From Lachnospiraceae bacterium (lineage in GTDB: Bacteria > Bacillota > Clostridia > Lachnospirales > Lachnospiraceae), in NCBI GenBank assembly GCA_003519685.1, contig DOWG01000135.1, positions 3,345 to 21,402 of the forward strand: a DNA stretch of 18,058 nucleotides. Reading direction: 5' to 3'. The position numbers were made by a program, and so were the translations under genes. This document shows, piece by piece, positions 6,316 to 14,716 of this stretch (positions are counted from its first letter, which is position 1; the number at the start of each line of letters is the position of its first letter). A model generated the notes under the pieces. The model ran no database searches. It was given only the letters and a program-made list of their open reading frames with translations, and was not told the origin of the DNA.

Positions 6316-7353
6316 ATGAAAAGGGTTACCATACAGGATATAGCGAAGAAGCTAGACTTGTCAAGAAATACGGTGGCAAAGGCGTTAAATAATAGTGATA
6401 CGGTATCCTATGATACTAGATTTCTGGTTATAGAGACTGCTTATGAGATGGGATATTCAAAGCTATCGCCGGCGGTACTTAATGAATTTAAAGTACGCAA
6501 TAAGATTGATGAAACCAAGTCCATCGTTGTCCTAACCAGAAGGGAGATATCCTTCTTTTGGAACAGTATTATTATGGGGATATCGGATGAGTTGAACAAG
6601 TTTGGATGTAAGTTACAATTCAACTTTATTAATGAGTCAGATGAGAAAAATCTGGTACTTCCTCTGGATTTAAAGGAAGAGGTCAGCGGTATTATTATAT
6701 TAAGCATATTTTCTGGTGATTATGTCGAACAAATTATGAAGCAGAATTTTCCGGTTGTATTCTTGGATGGTCCGGTGGAATTGGGCGATGTATCCCAGTA
6801 TGGGGATATCATTATTTGCGAAGGAAGGAATAGTATCCGAACCATAGCTTCAGACTTGATTTCTCGTGGACTAACGAAGATAGGCTTTATCGGAGATGTT
6901 TCTTATAGCAAGACTATAGCGGAACGTTATGAAGGTTATTTATCTGCGCTACGGACAGCGGGGCTTCCTGTAGATCCATCGATTGTAGCAAATTATCATA
7001 CGGCTCATAAGTTCTATAAGAAGGAAGAGGTTGAAGCAGCCATAGATAAATTTCCCTATATGCCGGAAGCAATCGTCTGCGCCAATGATGATATTGCATT
7101 ATTTACAATCCGTTACCTTAACAGCAAAGGATTATCGGTTCCTGCGGATGTGGCAGTTACCGGATACGATAACATTGAAGTGATTGCACAGGTAGAGCCA
7201 ATGCTTACTACCGTAAAAGTTGGGAATCAGAGATTGGGAAGAAGGCTGGTGCAGAAGTTGATGTGGCGCCTGCAAAATCCTGAATTTCCTAAAGAAGTGG
7301 TATATATTAATGCCGAGGTTATCTTTCGTAAGTCTTCAGACAAACGTAAATAA
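6316..7353 (+). CDS. LacI family transcriptional regulator of the adjacent sugar-uptake operon
   Basis: With the ATG at 6316 the protein has 345 residues and begins MKRVTIQDIAKKLDLSRNTV, the standard LacI helix-turn-helix opening, with AGGGAG 9 bases upstream. An alternative ATG at 6292 adds eight residues and has GAGG 8 bases upstream, so either start is possible. The DNA-binding head (about 1-60) includes the hinge-side AKALNNSDTVS segment. It is followed by a periplasmic-binding-protein-like effector domain (about 65-340) with the usual PEAIVCANDDIA and DVAVTGYDNIE motifs. LacI-type proteins repress sugar-use genes until a sugar binds. The gene stands alone, with its own promoter and terminator, 495 bases before the solute-binding protein gene it probably controls. 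The effector sugar is unknown. Confidence 0.92.
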   Translation: MKRVTIQDIAKKLDLSRNTVAKALNNSDTVSYDTRFLVIETAYEMGYSKLSPAVLNEFKVRNKIDETKSIVVLTRREISFFWNSIIMGISDELNKFGCKLQFNFINESDEKNLVLPLDLKEEVSGIIILSIFSGDYVEQIMKQNFPVVFLDGPVELGDVSQYGDIIICEGRNSIRTIASDLISRGLTKIGFIGDVSYSKTIAERYEGYLSALRTAGLPVDPSIVANYHTAHKFYKKEEVEAAIDKFPYMPEAIVCANDDIALFTIRYLNSKGLSVPADVAVTGYDNIEVIAQVEPMLTTVKVGNQRLGRRLVQKLMWRLQNPEFPKEVVYINAEVIFRKSSDKRK

Positions 7354-7438
7354 AGAGGATAAAAATTTCGATAAGTAGAAGATTGATCCGATGGATTAAA
7401 ATAGACAAGAATAATAGATCGGTAAAAAAGATTAAGAT

Positions 7439-7502
7439 AAATAGAGCGAAGCAATTAGACTTTTTAAACTTATGAAAAGTGTATTGCTTTGCTCTATTTT
7501 TT
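7439..7502 (+). terminator. Intrinsic terminator after the LacI-type regulator
   Basis: The arms at 7439-7455 (AAATAGAGCGAAGCAAT) and 7483-7499 are complementary at 16 of 17 positions, the remaining one being a wobble pair. They are followed by a run of six T. A nested pairing (ACTTTT with AAAAGT) shortens the loop. It starts 86 bases after the regulator's stop codon. Confidence 0.85.
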
Positions 7503-7745
7503 GTATGGCACTTTGGCAATTGGATATCAATATTTCTTTGTATTCTACTAAGCATTCTACCATGCAAAAAGTCACAAAATATGACAGAATATATATAACG
7601 CATATTGAAATGTTAAAAACAAGTCGTTTAATGTAAAGTAAATGCACATACACTTAAAAGTGTTAATTCATGCATGCTATATAGAAAAGTAATAAAAAAA
7701 GATTCAGTATTGGAAGATTATTATGATAAATAACAAAAACAAGTC

Positions 7746-7774
7746 TTGATACTTACCAAAATTTATGCTACAAT
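7746..7774 (+). promoter_or_regulatory. Sigma-A-type promoter of the transporter operon
   Basis: TTGATA (7746-7751), a 17-base spacer and TACAAT (7769-7774) match the vegetative consensus closely; TATG precedes the -10 by a few bases. The start point should be near 7781, giving a leader of about 68 bases before the ATG at 7849. It presumably drives the operon to beyond the window, since no terminator is seen between the genes. Confidence 0.75.
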
Positions 7775-7804
7775 GCACACATATGGAGTAATTATGTAAA
7801 GAGT

Positions 7805-7822
7805 AATGCACCATAATGCATT
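7805..7822. promoter_or_regulatory. Candidate LacI-type operator downstream of the operon promoter
   Basis: AATGCACCATAATGCATT has perfect six-base inverted arms (AATGCA and TGCATT) around six bases. It lies about 25-42 bases after the predicted transcription start, where a bound repressor would block elongation. It shares TGCA, six bases, TGCATT with the sequence at 6205-6222 by the regulator's own promoter. Another TGCA overlaps the -10 end at 7774-7777. Regulator binding is inference. Confidence 0.5.
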
Positions 7823-7848
7823 GGATGTGATGAGGAGGGGATAACAGC

Positions 7849-10779
7849 ATGGGAAAGTCAAAGGGGATGAGAAGGCTATTCGTAGGGCTTTTAATGATTA
7901 CCCTTAGTTTGCTGAGTGAACGTGCGGTGGAAAAGGCTATGGCAAAAACCAATCGGTCTTTCGATGAATACAAAGAGCGGTTAAGTGAGATTGGAACGGA
8001 TGGACTGGATTATAAAGATTATCTCGCGCAGCATGACACGATAATAAGACCGGATGAAGGATATGTTATTGATGCAGAGGATTATGTTCGTATAGAAGAT
8101 ATGGAGATCAAGGAGTATCAAAATCTCGAAGGTATGGAAGGGACTGCTGTATATACCGGAGAAAAAGGTCTGATTGAGTATGAGGTAACGGTTGAAGAAG
8201 AGGGGTTCTATGATATATCTTTACTGTATTATCCGATTGAAGGTAAGAGCGCATCCATTCAGAGAGGAATTTTTGTGGATGGAGAGCTTCCATATGACCA
8301 ATTAAGTTTGGTTGAGTTTTCCCGCATATGGGTGGATGAGGTTAGCGAGTGGGAAAGAGATAACCGGGGAAATGATCTTAGACCAAAGCAGATGGAAGCT
8401 CCAGAATGGATTTTAAGCTATTGCTACGATAGTGAGGGGTATGAAACAGACCGGCTTTCCATATACCTTACGCCGGGAACCCATACACTGACACTATATT
8501 CTAGAAGAGAGCCAATGCTTCTGCGAAAGATTATCCTGAAGAATGTGGAGGATGTTGGTGATTATCAAACGGTTAAGCAAATACACGATGCTCAGGGAGC
8601 TACGGATACATCCGATCGGATGATTACCATACATGCAGAACATGCGAATCGGAAATCCTCTCAGATGCTATATCCCTCCCAGGACAAATCATCACCTGCG
8701 GTTTATCCATATAGCGCGAAGAATTTAAAGAATAATACGATTGGAAGCAATAGTAGTTGGCGAATCGTTGGTCAATGGTTGGAATGGGATTTTGAAGTCC
8801 CGGAAAGTGGGTATTATTATATCACTCTTCACGCAAGGCAGAATTTCGTTAGAGGTATCTATACATCCCGTAAGATTATGATTGATGGATATGTGCCTTT
8901 CGATGAGATGAATGATTATGGGTTTAACTATAAGAGTAAGTGGACAATGACCACGTTACAATCGGAAGAGGGAGAGAATTATCGCTTCTGTTTGGAGAAA
9001 GGAAAGCATACTTTACGGATGGAAGTTGTGCTCGGCAATTTCTCCGATATTGTAAGTAACATACAGGATGCATTGTTAGATATTAACGCGGTTTATCGTA
9101 AGGTTATACGCATCACCGGCGTCGAACCGGACAAATACCGGGATTATAATATAGAAAGAAGTATTCCGGGGCTTGTAGATGAACTTACGAAGATAAGAGG
9201 AAACATTGCTGCGGAGTTGGAAAAACTTCGTGAAGTAGCAGGCAAGGGTAGTGACCGTGAGGCAGCCCTGGTAACTATGGTAGAGCAGTTGGATTATCTG
9301 ATTAAAGACATTGAACGCTTTCCGAAGATATTAGGTTCCTTCAAACAGGATGTCAGCGCTTTGGGAACGTGGATTACTGGAGTTTTGGAACAGCCATTGG
9401 CACTGGATACCATCTATATCCATTCGCCGAATACGAAGGTTCCAGAAGTGAATAACTCCCTATGGGATCGTTTGGTGCATGCAGTAAAGACGTTATATTA
9501 TTCCTTTGTTATTGATTATAATACTATCGGTAATGTAGCAGAGGAAGGGGAAGAAGTTAAGACGATTACCGTATGGATTGGTTCTGGACGTGATCAAGCC
9601 AATGTAGTGAAGGATTTAATTGATGAGACGTTTACCCCGGTGACCAATATTAATGTCAATGTACAGCTAGTGGATATGGGCACATTGCTCCAGGCGACAC
9701 TGGCTGGGCAAGGACCGGATGTAGCTATTCAAGTAGGGAATGACCTACCAATGAACTACGGATTACGTAATGCCGTGGTAGATCTCTCGGAATTTGATGA
9801 TCTTCCTGAAATAAGGAGCTATTTCCGGGAAAGTGCTATGGTTCCCTATGAGTTTGATGGTATGACCTTTGGACTTCCGGAAACGGAAACCTGTCTCATG
9901 ATGTTTTATCGAAAAGATATTCTAAAGGAATTGAACTTAGAAGTTCCGAGAACCTGGGATGAGATGAAAGTAGCGCTTTCCGTGCTCAGCAAGAATAATA
10001 TGGACTTAGGAATGCTGCCAACCGGAATGACTCCGCAGCTGGCAGAGCAGGTATTTGCAATGCTTCTCTACCAAAATGGTGGAGAGTACTATAATGCAGA
10101 TGCTACAGCTTCTGCTTTAGATAGTGATGTTGCAATCAGCGTATTTAAAGACTATACGGAATACTATACCGATTACAAATTAGATATGGAAGCACCGCTG
10201 GATCAACGTTTTCGAACAGGCGAGGCACCGATTATTATTTCGGACTTTTCCCTCTATAACCAGCTGCAGGTATCTGCTCCGGATATTAAGGGACTATGGG
10301 GATTTTCTATGATACCCGGTACGGTTCGAGAGGATGGCAAGGTGGACTTCTCCGTATCTAGTACCGGTTCAGCTGCGATTATGATGAGCCAGACAAGGGA
10401 TAAGGAAAGCGCATGGAAATTTATGAAATGGTGGATTTCTGCGGATACGCAGACGCAATATGCCCGTGAGATGGAAGCGCTGATGGGAGCGGCAGCCCGT
10501 TATCCTACGGCAAATATTGAAGCGTTTGACAATCTTCCTTGGCCGACAGAGGATTACGAGGCCTTGATGGCGCAATTTGAATGGATGAAAGGGATTCATC
10601 AGGTACCCGGTGGCTACTATTCATGGCGTAACGTCAGCAATGCCTTTTACAAGGTGGTAAATGCATCGGATGAAAAGAAAATGATGCCTAGGGAAGCTTT
10701 GATGGACTATGTCAGATATATTAATGAAGAGATAACATTCAAACGTAAAGAGTTCGGATTACCAACAGCAGAGTATTAG
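7849..10779 (+). CDS. Multidomain sugar ABC transporter solute-binding protein with two N-terminal beta-sandwich modules
   Basis: At 976 residues it is more than twice the usual 420-450 for a CUT1 sugar-binding protein. It starts with a signal-type hydrophobic segment (about 9-24) and a possible cleavage site near AMA at 30-32. There is no lipobox cysteine, unlike most Gram-positive binding proteins. Two modules follow with the EAEDY-like openings and GxHTLTL/GKHTLRM endings of CBM6/CBM35-type or galactose-binding-like beta-sandwiches (about 73-232 and 258-400). Next is a helical stretch (about 413-500). The extracellular solute-binding family 1 domain (about 570-970) shows ITVWIGSG, GPDVAIQVG, YGLPETET-like and PRTWDEM segments. 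The start has AGGAGG 11 bases upstream. It heads the operon, 11 bases before the first permease. The sugar is unknown; the modules suggest capture of a polymer or long oligosaccharide. Confidence 0.88.
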   Translation: MGKSKGMRRLFVGLLMITLSLLSERAVEKAMAKTNRSFDEYKERLSEIGTDGLDYKDYLAQHDTIIRPDEGYVIDAEDYVRIEDMEIKEYQNLEGMEGTAVYTGEKGLIEYEVTVEEEGFYDISLLYYPIEGKSASIQRGIFVDGELPYDQLSLVEFSRIWVDEVSEWERDNRGNDLRPKQMEAPEWILSYCYDSEGYETDRLSIYLTPGTHTLTLYSRREPMLLRKIILKNVEDVGDYQTVKQIHDAQGATDTSDRMITIHAEHANRKSSQMLYPSQDKSSPAVYPYSAKNLKNNTIGSNSSWRIVGQWLEWDFEVPESGYYYITLHARQNFVRGIYTSRKIMIDGYVPFDEMNDYGFNYKSKWTMTTLQSEEGENYRFCLEKGKHTLRMEVVLGNFSDIVSNIQDALLDINAVYRKVIRITGVEPDKYRDYNIERSIPGLVDELTKIRGNIAAELEKLREVAGKGSDREAALVTMVEQLDYLIKDIERFPKILGSFKQDVSALGTWITGVLEQPLALDTIYIHSPNTKVPEVNNSLWDRLVHAVKTLYYSFVIDYNTIGNVAEEGEEVKTITVWIGSGRDQANVVKDLIDETFTPVTNINVNVQLVDMGTLLQATLAGQGPDVAIQVGNDLPMNYGLRNAVVDLSEFDDLPEIRSYFRESAMVPYEFDGMTFGLPETETCLMMFYRKDILKELNLEVPRTWDEMKVALSVLSKNNMDLGMLPTGMTPQLAEQVFAMLLYQNGGEYYNADATASALDSDVAISVFKDYTEYYTDYKLDMEAPLDQRFRTGEAPIIISDFSLYNQLQVSAPDIKGLWGFSMIPGTVREDGKVDFSVSSTGSAAIMMSQTRDKESAWKFMKWWISADTQTQYAREMEALMGAAARYPTANIEAFDNLPWPTEDYEALMAQFEWMKGIHQVPGGYYSWRNVSNAFYKVVNASDEKKMMPREALMDYVRYINEEITFKRKEFGLPTAEY

Positions 10780-10790
10780 GAGAGGATGAG

Positions 10791-11720
10791 ATGAAGAGGA
10801 TGTCAAATAAAGCGGGGAACAATAAGGAGTATACATTGGTTAACCGAATAAAAAGAAGCAAAGCATCTTATATCATGATGGCTCCATACTTTATTCTTTT
10901 CTTCTTTTTTACCGTGTTGCCGGTGGCGATTTCTATTGTGCTAAGTTTTACGAATTTTAATGTATTGGAACCCCCTAAATTTACCGGATGGGCAAATTAT
11001 ATTCGATTGTTTTTAGAGGATGATATTTTTAAAATAGCATTAAAAAACACATTGATTTTTGCAGTTATTACTGGTCCGATCAGCTATATGATGTGTTTGT
11101 TGTTTGCGTGGATTATTAATGAATTTAGTGGAAAGGTTAGAGCTTTTTTGACTTTGATCTTCTATGTACCATCTATCTCCGGTAATGCCTATGTGATTTG
11201 GAATTTAATTCTGAAGGGGGATCGTTATGGTATTCTGAATGGTCTGCTTCTGGATTGGGGATTTTTAAATACTCCTATCGTATGGATGAAGACAGAGCAA
11301 TATGTCATGCTGTTTTTGATTATCGTCCAGCTATGGCTCAGCCTTGGTACAGGTTTCCTTACCTTTATTGCCGGTCTTCAAACCGTAGATAAATCACTCT
11401 ATGAAGCCGGTGCAGTGGATGGAATAAAGAATCGTTGGCAGGAACTTTGGTATATCACACTTCCTGCGATGAAGCCGCAGTTGCTATTTGGCGCTGTCAT
11501 ACAAATTACCCAGTCTTTTGGCATTGCAGATGTATCCATTCAATTAGCAGGTAATCCAAGTGTTAATTATGCAGGTACAACCATTGTTACACACCTGATG
11601 GATTTCGGCTCAATTCGATATGAGATGGGATATGCATCAGCGATTGCTACGATTCTTTTCCTATTGATGGTAGGTTCGAATAAGCTGGTTCAAAGAACTC
11701 TTAGAAAGGTAGGTAAATAG
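10791..11720 (+). CDS. MalF-type sugar ABC transporter permease
   Basis: This 309-residue integral membrane protein has about six membrane segments, the first at about residues 25-50. The EAA loop that contacts the ATPase is clear: EAGAVDGIKNRWQELWYITL, at about residues 203-222. It belongs to the CUT1 permease family and would pair with the MalG-type protein encoded next. The start at 10791 has a purine-rich GGAGAGG overlapping the previous stop codon; an ATG three codons later is an alternative. No ATPase gene is present in the window. In Firmicutes CUT1 systems often share an MsmX/UgpC-type ATPase encoded elsewhere, so that is expected here but not shown. Confidence 0.94.
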   Translation: MKRMSNKAGNNKEYTLVNRIKRSKASYIMMAPYFILFFFFTVLPVAISIVLSFTNFNVLEPPKFTGWANYIRLFLEDDIFKIALKNTLIFAVITGPISYMMCLLFAWIINEFSGKVRAFLTLIFYVPSISGNAYVIWNLILKGDRYGILNGLLLDWGFLNTPIVWMKTEQYVMLFLIIVQLWLSLGTGFLTFIAGLQTVDKSLYEAGAVDGIKNRWQELWYITLPAMKPQLLFGAVIQITQSFGIADVSIQLAGNPSVNYAGTTIVTHLMDFGSIRYEMGYASAIATILFLLMVGSNKLVQRTLRKVGK

Positions 11721-11721
11721 C

Positions 11722-12612
11722 ATGGCTGGAGATTACATAAAACCTAGACGTAGAATCTTTCGAAGAAAGAAGAAACAGCTAAATCGATCCATGGCGGGAA
11801 ACCTGACCCTATTTATTTTCATGGGAATCTGTGGTGTGTTTATGGCACTGCCTCTGGTATTGATTATAAGCAGTGCATTCAAACCTTTGGATGAGCTGTT
11901 TCGCTATCCACCTATGCTATTTCCGAGGAACCCAAGCCTTGATAACTTTTCGGATTTGTTTGTTCTAATGTCGAACTCCTGGGTACCGTTTAGCAGATAC
12001 ATAATTAATACGCTAATTATCGTTGGTGGTGGTACGACTGGTCATGTATTATTTGCTTCCTTAGCAGCATACCCGTTAGCAAAGCATGATTTTCCTGGGA
12101 AAAAGATCATTTTTCAAATGGTTGTTCTTTCCCTGATGTTTAGCTGGCAGGTAACACAGGTACCGAACTACCTGATTATCTCAAAATTGGGAATCAACGA
12201 TACATATTGGGCGTTGATCTTACCAGCCTTCTCCTTCGGCTTAGGATTATACTTGATGAAGCAGTTTATGGAACAGATTCCGGACTCTCTGATTGAATCG
12301 GCAAGGCTTGATGGTGCTAATGAATATCGAATTTATTGGTCTATTATCATGCCGAATGTAAAACCGGCTTGGTTGACGCTGGCTGTACTACAGTTTCAAC
12401 AAATGTGGGGGAACACTGGTAGTGTATACCTTCGGAGAGAAGAGCTCAAGCCGTTACAGTTTGCTTTGCAGCAAATTGTTAACGGTGGACCAGCAAGGCA
12501 AGGCGCAGCAGCCGTTGTAACATTGATCATAGCAGCTGTTCCGGCAATCTTTTTTGTGATTTGCCAAAGCAGTATTATAGAAACCATGACCACATCAGGA
12601 ATGAAGGAATAG
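11722..12612 (+). CDS. MalG-type sugar ABC transporter permease
   Basis: This 296-residue protein has a basic N-terminal tail and about six membrane segments. It carries the EAA loop ESARLDGANEYRIYWSIIMP at about residues 193-212, with the conserved Gly. It starts one base after the preceding permease's stop codon, preceded by an AGGTAGG-like ribosome site that lies inside that gene. The pair presumably forms the heterodimeric channel served by the large binding protein. The end (MTTSGMKE) follows the common MalG C-terminal pattern of a short glycine-containing tail that in MalG reaches into the ATPase. Confidence 0.94.
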   Translation: MAGDYIKPRRRIFRRKKKQLNRSMAGNLTLFIFMGICGVFMALPLVLIISSAFKPLDELFRYPPMLFPRNPSLDNFSDLFVLMSNSWVPFSRYIINTLIIVGGGTTGHVLFASLAAYPLAKHDFPGKKIIFQMVVLSLMFSWQVTQVPNYLIISKLGINDTYWALILPAFSFGLGLYLMKQFMEQIPDSLIESARLDGANEYRIYWSIIMPNVKPAWLTLAVLQFQQMWGNTGSVYLRREELKPLQFALQQIVNGGPARQGAAAVVTLIIAAVPAIFFVICQSSIIETMTTSGMKE

Positions 12613-12629
12613 ACAGAAGGAGGAAGAGT

Positions 12630-14087
12630 ATGAAAAAAAATAGGTTTTGGTTTATCCCAATGATTATCCTGATGTTACCGATAAATGTTGCAAATGCTTC
12701 AGCGAATGCGAATGTTCCCTATCATACCTATAACTATGGTTATTGGGATGATATTTACTACACTCCTGCTGCCTATGTTCCGTCAGGTAACATCTCCGGG
12801 AGCAAACTGGAGATCGGAGCGTTTAATTCCCCGCAGGATATTTTTGTTGGAAAAGATGGAAGAGTCTATGTGGCGGATACGGGTAACAACAGAATTGTCG
12901 TGTTAGATTCAGAGATGAAGTTGGAAAGGATTATCGAGAAGTTCGACAATGAAGGTAAAGAAGACACATTTAATACTCCATCCGGACTTTGTGTTACGGA
13001 GAAGAATGAAATTTATATTGCAGATACGAATAACCTAAGGGTTGTTGCATTAAATGAGGATGGTTCGTTACGAAAGATTATAAGCAATCCGCAATCTGAA
13101 GTTTTGCCGGCAGATTTTGTTTTCTCACCGCTGAAGATTACGGTAGACTACGCGGATCGAGCTTATGTAATTGCGAAAAATATGTTCAAAGGGATTATGG
13201 CCTTTGATGAGAATGCTTCTTTTACCGGATTTACCGGTACGATTAACGTTACGATCTCTACCTACGAGAAGATATGGAGGAGATTTTCTACGAAGGCACA
13301 AAGGGAAAGGCAGGTACAGTTTATACCTACAGAATTTACCGGAGTGGATATTTCACCGGATGGCTTTGTATATGCAACGAATATTGATGGTGAAGGGAAG
13401 CAGTCCATTCGAAGATTAAATCCGAAGGGACAGGATGTTATAAAAAAAGGAAAAGTACCGTTAAGCGGAGATTTGACTTGGAGGCTTGCCGGCGATTACT
13501 CTGGAGCTTCTCGTATCGTAGATATTGTATATCGAGGTAGTGGAATCTATTCTGTCATTGACAAGACCAGAGGACGTATCTTTACCTATGACCATGAAGG
13601 TAACCTCCTCTATATCTTTGGTGGTATCGGTAGTCAAGAGGGGACATTTCGAAATCCGGTAGCGATCGAGGAAAAGGGGGAAGAAATCCTAGTTCTTGAT
13701 GCTTATCGTGGTGAAATTCTTCGCTTTCTACCAACGCAATATGGGAAGCTGATTAATGAGGCAATTGCTCTTCGATATGATGGAAACGAAGCTTCCGCGG
13801 TAAAGTTATGGGAAAAAGTTCTGGAGCTGGACGCAAACTTTGAACCGGCTTACGATGGGATCGGTAAATCCTACCTGGCAGCCGGCAAAAATAAAAAAGC
13901 CATGGAATATCTAAAATTAGGTATGGATCGTGAGTATTACTCGATCGCATATAAGCGCTACCGAGACGATATTTTAAAGGATAATTTGAGCTATATTTTA
14001 ACAGGAATTACTTTACTTGCGGTTGGATTAGCCATTCGATCCGTAATAAAGAAAAGAAAAGGGAAGGGAGTCGGAGAAGATGAGTAA
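12630..14087 (+). CDS. Exported NHL-repeat protein with TPR and C-terminal membrane anchor
   Basis: This is a 485-residue protein. I chose the ATG at 12630 because AGGAGG lies 6 bases upstream; the frame extends to 12561 inside the permease gene without such a site. A signal peptide (about 1-24) precedes a beta-propeller. NHL-type repeats are clearest at about 63-100 (FNSPQDIFVGKDGRVYVADT) and 114-150, with weaker blades to about 366. A tetratricopeptide-like helical pair follows at about 370-435 (AVKLWEKVLELDANFEPAYD). A single membrane segment lies at about 453-472 with a basic cytoplasmic tail. The layout suggests an outer-face scaffold or ligand-binding protein, not an enzyme. It follows the MalG permease by 17 bases and its end overlaps the Yip1-like gene by 8. 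Its role in sugar uptake is inferred from position only. Confidence 0.85.
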   Translation: MKKNRFWFIPMIILMLPINVANASANANVPYHTYNYGYWDDIYYTPAAYVPSGNISGSKLEIGAFNSPQDIFVGKDGRVYVADTGNNRIVVLDSEMKLERIIEKFDNEGKEDTFNTPSGLCVTEKNEIYIADTNNLRVVALNEDGSLRKIISNPQSEVLPADFVFSPLKITVDYADRAYVIAKNMFKGIMAFDENASFTGFTGTINVTISTYEKIWRRFSTKAQRERQVQFIPTEFTGVDISPDGFVYATNIDGEGKQSIRRLNPKGQDVIKKGKVPLSGDLTWRLAGDYSGASRIVDIVYRGSGIYSVIDKTRGRIFTYDHEGNLLYIFGGIGSQEGTFRNPVAIEEKGEEILVLDAYRGEILRFLPTQYGKLINEAIALRYDGNEASAVKLWEKVLELDANFEPAYDGIGKSYLAAGKNKKAMEYLKLGMDREYYSIAYKRYRDDILKDNLSYILTGITLLAVGLAIRSVIKKRKGKGVGEDE

Positions 14088-14703
14088 GAAGGAAAAGATA
14101 CGATATCCATTTTATGTTATTTCTCATCCCTTTGATGGCTTTTATGAGATAAGGCATAGAGAAAAGGGGAGCGTTTGGCTAGCGCTATTCTTTATCTTTC
14201 TATTTGGCTTATCATTTTCATTAAATAGGCGGTATGCTGGATTCGTTGTTAATATGGTTAATCCACGGGATGTTGACAGTAGAGCAGAGATCCTTGGTAT
14301 CTTTCTGGTAGTACTACTCTTTGCAGCGGCTAATTGGTCGATTACCTGTTTGATGGAGGGTGAGGGAAGATTTAAAGACATACTGACAATTATAGGATAT
14401 TCGATGCTGCCAATGATTCTTATGTTTGTTCCAACAACCATTCTATCCTGGTTCATTGCAGCCGACGAAGAGGGAATCTACTATCTGCTTCTTGGTTTAT
14501 CAATTATATATTTTGCGATACTGTTACTGATTGGAATTATGGTGATCCATAATTTTGGTTTTGGTAAGACACTAATAACTTTGGTATTAACCTTTGTGGC
14601 ATTATTACTGATTATATTTATCATATTATTGCTATTTTCCTTAGTAAATCAGGTAATTTTGTTTTTGCAGAGTGTTTATACTGAATTAATCATGAGAGCG
14701 TAA
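14080..14703 (+). CDS. Yip1-like five-span membrane protein
   Basis: This 207-residue protein has about five membrane segments (roughly 31-48, 69-90, 103-125, 131-155 and 163-190). The N-terminus (FYVISHPFDGFYEIRHREKGS) and the hydrophilic loop with NWSITCLMEGEGRFKDILTIIGYSMLP are characteristic of bacterial Yip1-domain proteins. The yeast family founder works in vesicle traffic; the bacterial role is not known. Its start overlaps the NHL-protein stop by 8 bases (ATGAGTAA), which implies translational coupling and perhaps a fixed ratio or physical partnership. It ends 13 bases before the DUF5696-like gene. It could be a membrane chaperone or assembly factor for the anchored NHL and DUF5696 proteins, but this is speculation. 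Confidence 0.8.
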   Translation: MSKKEKIRYPFYVISHPFDGFYEIRHREKGSVWLALFFIFLFGLSFSLNRRYAGFVVNMVNPRDVDSRAEILGIFLVVLLFAAANWSITCLMEGEGRFKDILTIIGYSMLPMILMFVPTTILSWFIAADEEGIYYLLLGLSIIYFAILLLIGIMVIHNFGFGKTLITLVLTFVALLLIIFIILLLFSLVNQVILFLQSVYTELIMRA

Positions 14704-14716
14704 GGAGGGCGATTTT

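Larger units (their letters stand above)
7354..7848. other. Intergenic region between regulator and transporter operon
   Basis: This roughly 495-base, very A/T-rich stretch contains the regulator's terminator (7439-7502), the operon promoter (7746-7774) and a candidate operator (7805-7822). Several overlapping minus-strand frames cross it, but they read through the terminator hairpin, lack ribosome sites and have low-complexity composition. I do not regard them as genes. Confidence 0.6.

Noticed and set aside
7227..7653. Three overlapping minus-strand frames downstream of the LacI-type gene
   Set aside because: They cross the regulator's terminator hairpin, are compositionally A/T-driven (Ile, Leu, Phe, Tyr) and lack ribosome sites.
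7704..7973. Minus-strand frame across the operon promoter
   Set aside because: It overlaps the sigma-A promoter, the candidate operator and the start of the solute-binding protein gene.
12561..12629. Upstream extension of the NHL protein start into the MalG gene
   Set aside because: The ATG at 12630 has a perfect AGGAGG at good spacing and is followed directly by a signal peptide; the extension would place charged residues before it.
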